A stretch of 38,317 nt of DNA from a virus, in IMG/VR virus record IMGVR_UViG_3300013103_000026, positions 1 through 38,317 of that record. One strand, given 5' to 3'. The translations under genes were made by a program, and so were the position numbers. The notes beneath the pieces were generated by a model. That model did not search any database. It had not been told where the DNA came from and was given only the letters and a program-made list of their open reading frames with translations. This document shows positions 37,639 through 38,317 of this stretch, in pieces. The first letter of the stretch is position 1, and each line of letters starts with the position of its first letter.

Positions 37639-38010
37639 TTATTTTCTATCAGGTAAGGATTGTAATACTTTGGATGTTTGTTTTTTACTATTCCCCGTAT
37701 GTTTCTGATAATATGCAATTAAGAATCCCTTTTCAGAATCAAAACTATCGTTATCAGAACATTTAACGATAGTTTTTGTATTATCTTCCCAAAAAACTAT
37801 TGTCGCATTTCCAGAAAAAATTACTTTATTGTGTTTCATTTTAGTCTCCATTTCGTTTTCAAAATCATCTTTATAATTTTCATAAGCATCATCACAGTGA
37901 TAACCCTCACATAAATTATATTGGTTTGTATTTACCGAACAAGTACCATACTCTGTTTTAGGACAATAATCACATAATGTGTCGTCCAAAGATTCCATCG
38001 TTTCCATCAT
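37639..38010 (-). CDS. Cys-rich phage protein, 123 aa
   Basis: The N-terminal half has several Cys (LCDYCPKTEYGTCSVN, LCEGYHCDD), suggesting a zinc-binding module. The C-terminal half (KVIFSGNATIVFWEDNTKTI, GFLIAYYQKHTGN) follows a pattern I recall from many small phage proteins with no assigned function. ATG 38010 overlaps the stop of the gene at the right edge (ATGA). Confidence 0.78.
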   Translation of the reverse strand: MMETMESLDDTLCDYCPKTEYGTCSVNTNQYNLCEGYHCDDAYENYKDDFENEMETKMKHNKVIFSGNATIVFWEDNTKTIVKCSDNDSFDSEKGFLIAYYQKHTGNSKKQTSKVLQSLPDRK

Positions 38011-38317
38011 ATATCATCTGCATTTGCACTATAACAAGCACTACACCAATAAACATAATTGGATTTATTGTCAATTTCATAATCATATGGTATTACACCT
38101 AATTGTTTAGAAACACCAACACATTTACATGTACGAAAATACTTACTCACATGTTGCTTCTTTTTACCCTGAATATAATCAGCAATCATTTTAGGATGAA
38201 CAATTAATTCATTATGTTTGCTCTTAAATCCAATTTCGGATTTTTCAATAAGTTGTTTTGGTGCAAGTTCTTCTCGAATTTCAACAAATTTCTTACCAAT
38301 GTTATATTGATATTCAA
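38007..38317 (-). CDS. Unknown protein, 5' end beyond the window (at least 102 aa)
   Basis: The frame is open from the right edge to TGA 38007, so the true start lies outside. The visible part ends in a short zinc-finger-like module with Cys spacing C-x-C near KYFRTCKCVG and C-x2-C in VYWCSACYSANADD. It may bind nucleic acid. Its stop is joined to the next start by ATGA. Confidence 0.72.
   Translation of the reverse strand, partial: EYQYNIGKKFVEIREELAPKQLIEKSEIGFKSKHNELIVHPKMIADYIQGKKKQHVSKYFRTCKCVGVSKQLGVIPYDYEIDNKSNYVYWCSACYSANADDI

Overview
The window is an AT-rich (about 30% GC by eye), densely packed piece of a large tailed-phage genome of the T4-like myovirus kind. Support comes from a gp61-type primase, a gp41/DnaB-type helicase, five exact T4-type late promoters (TATAAATA), an Rnl1-type RNA ligase, many small genes coupled by ATGA or TAATG overlaps, and about twenty small proteins whose N-termini resemble the capsid-targeting sequence (CTS) of T4 internal head proteins. 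Nearly every gene reads from the minus strand; one (4228..4503) is on the plus strand. No tRNA, CRISPR array or rRNA was seen. The host cannot be named from the sequence. TTGACA-type promoters suggest a bacterium with an ordinary housekeeping sigma factor.

Layout from left to right. (a) 1-3.4 kb: small unknown genes, a bifunctional NadM/Nudix enzyme, a mini P-loop protein, and a 400-base stretch without a gene that folds like the 3' part of an IS200/IS605 TnpB guide RNA (omega RNA). (b) 3.4-5.3 kb: a GIY-YIG nuclease diverging from a small CTS-bearing gene, with a promoter/palindrome region between them, then a 234-aa CTS protein. (c) 5.3-7.3 kb: small unknown genes, a RelA/SpoT-type HD hydrolase and several repeated regulatory elements. 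(d) 7.3-15 kb: a class II ribonucleotide reductase with an HNH intein, flanked on each side by a DNA methyltransferase/nuclease pair that looks like a restriction-modification module, then the primase. (e) 15-24.3 kb: a run of about 20 short overlapping genes, most starting with a variant of M-K-x-F/Y-K-x-F/Y-L-x-E. These are probably internal head proteins packaged and ejected with the DNA. Recognisable cargo includes two ParB-like proteins and a polyvalent-protein-type pyrophosphatase domain. (f) 24.3-27.7 kb: a Cys/Trp-rich protein and the replicative helicase, whose Walker A motif is split by a LAGLIDADG intein with class 3 (W-C-T) features. (g) 27.7-38.3 kb: nucleotide and RNA metabolism (two calcineurin-like phosphoesterases, RNA ligase, QueC-like PP-loop enzyme, Nudix hydrolase, CYTH protein) among small unknown genes.

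How the parts work together: primase and helicase form a T4-like priming engine; the B12-dependent reductase supplies dNTPs; NadM/Nudix, the HD hydrolase, the second Nudix enzyme and the CYTH protein act on NAD, alarmones or nucleotide polyphosphates; the ligase and phosphoesterases could repair or process RNA; the methyltransferase/nuclease pairs could mark phage DNA and cut unmodified DNA. Regulation is visible as sigma70-like promoters (several with a TAAACT -10 box), late promoters, a CCCATTGTGGG hairpin present five times between genes, and a shared leader containing TGTGGTCGGGG and/or TTCCAAAAGGAA at the ribosome binding site.
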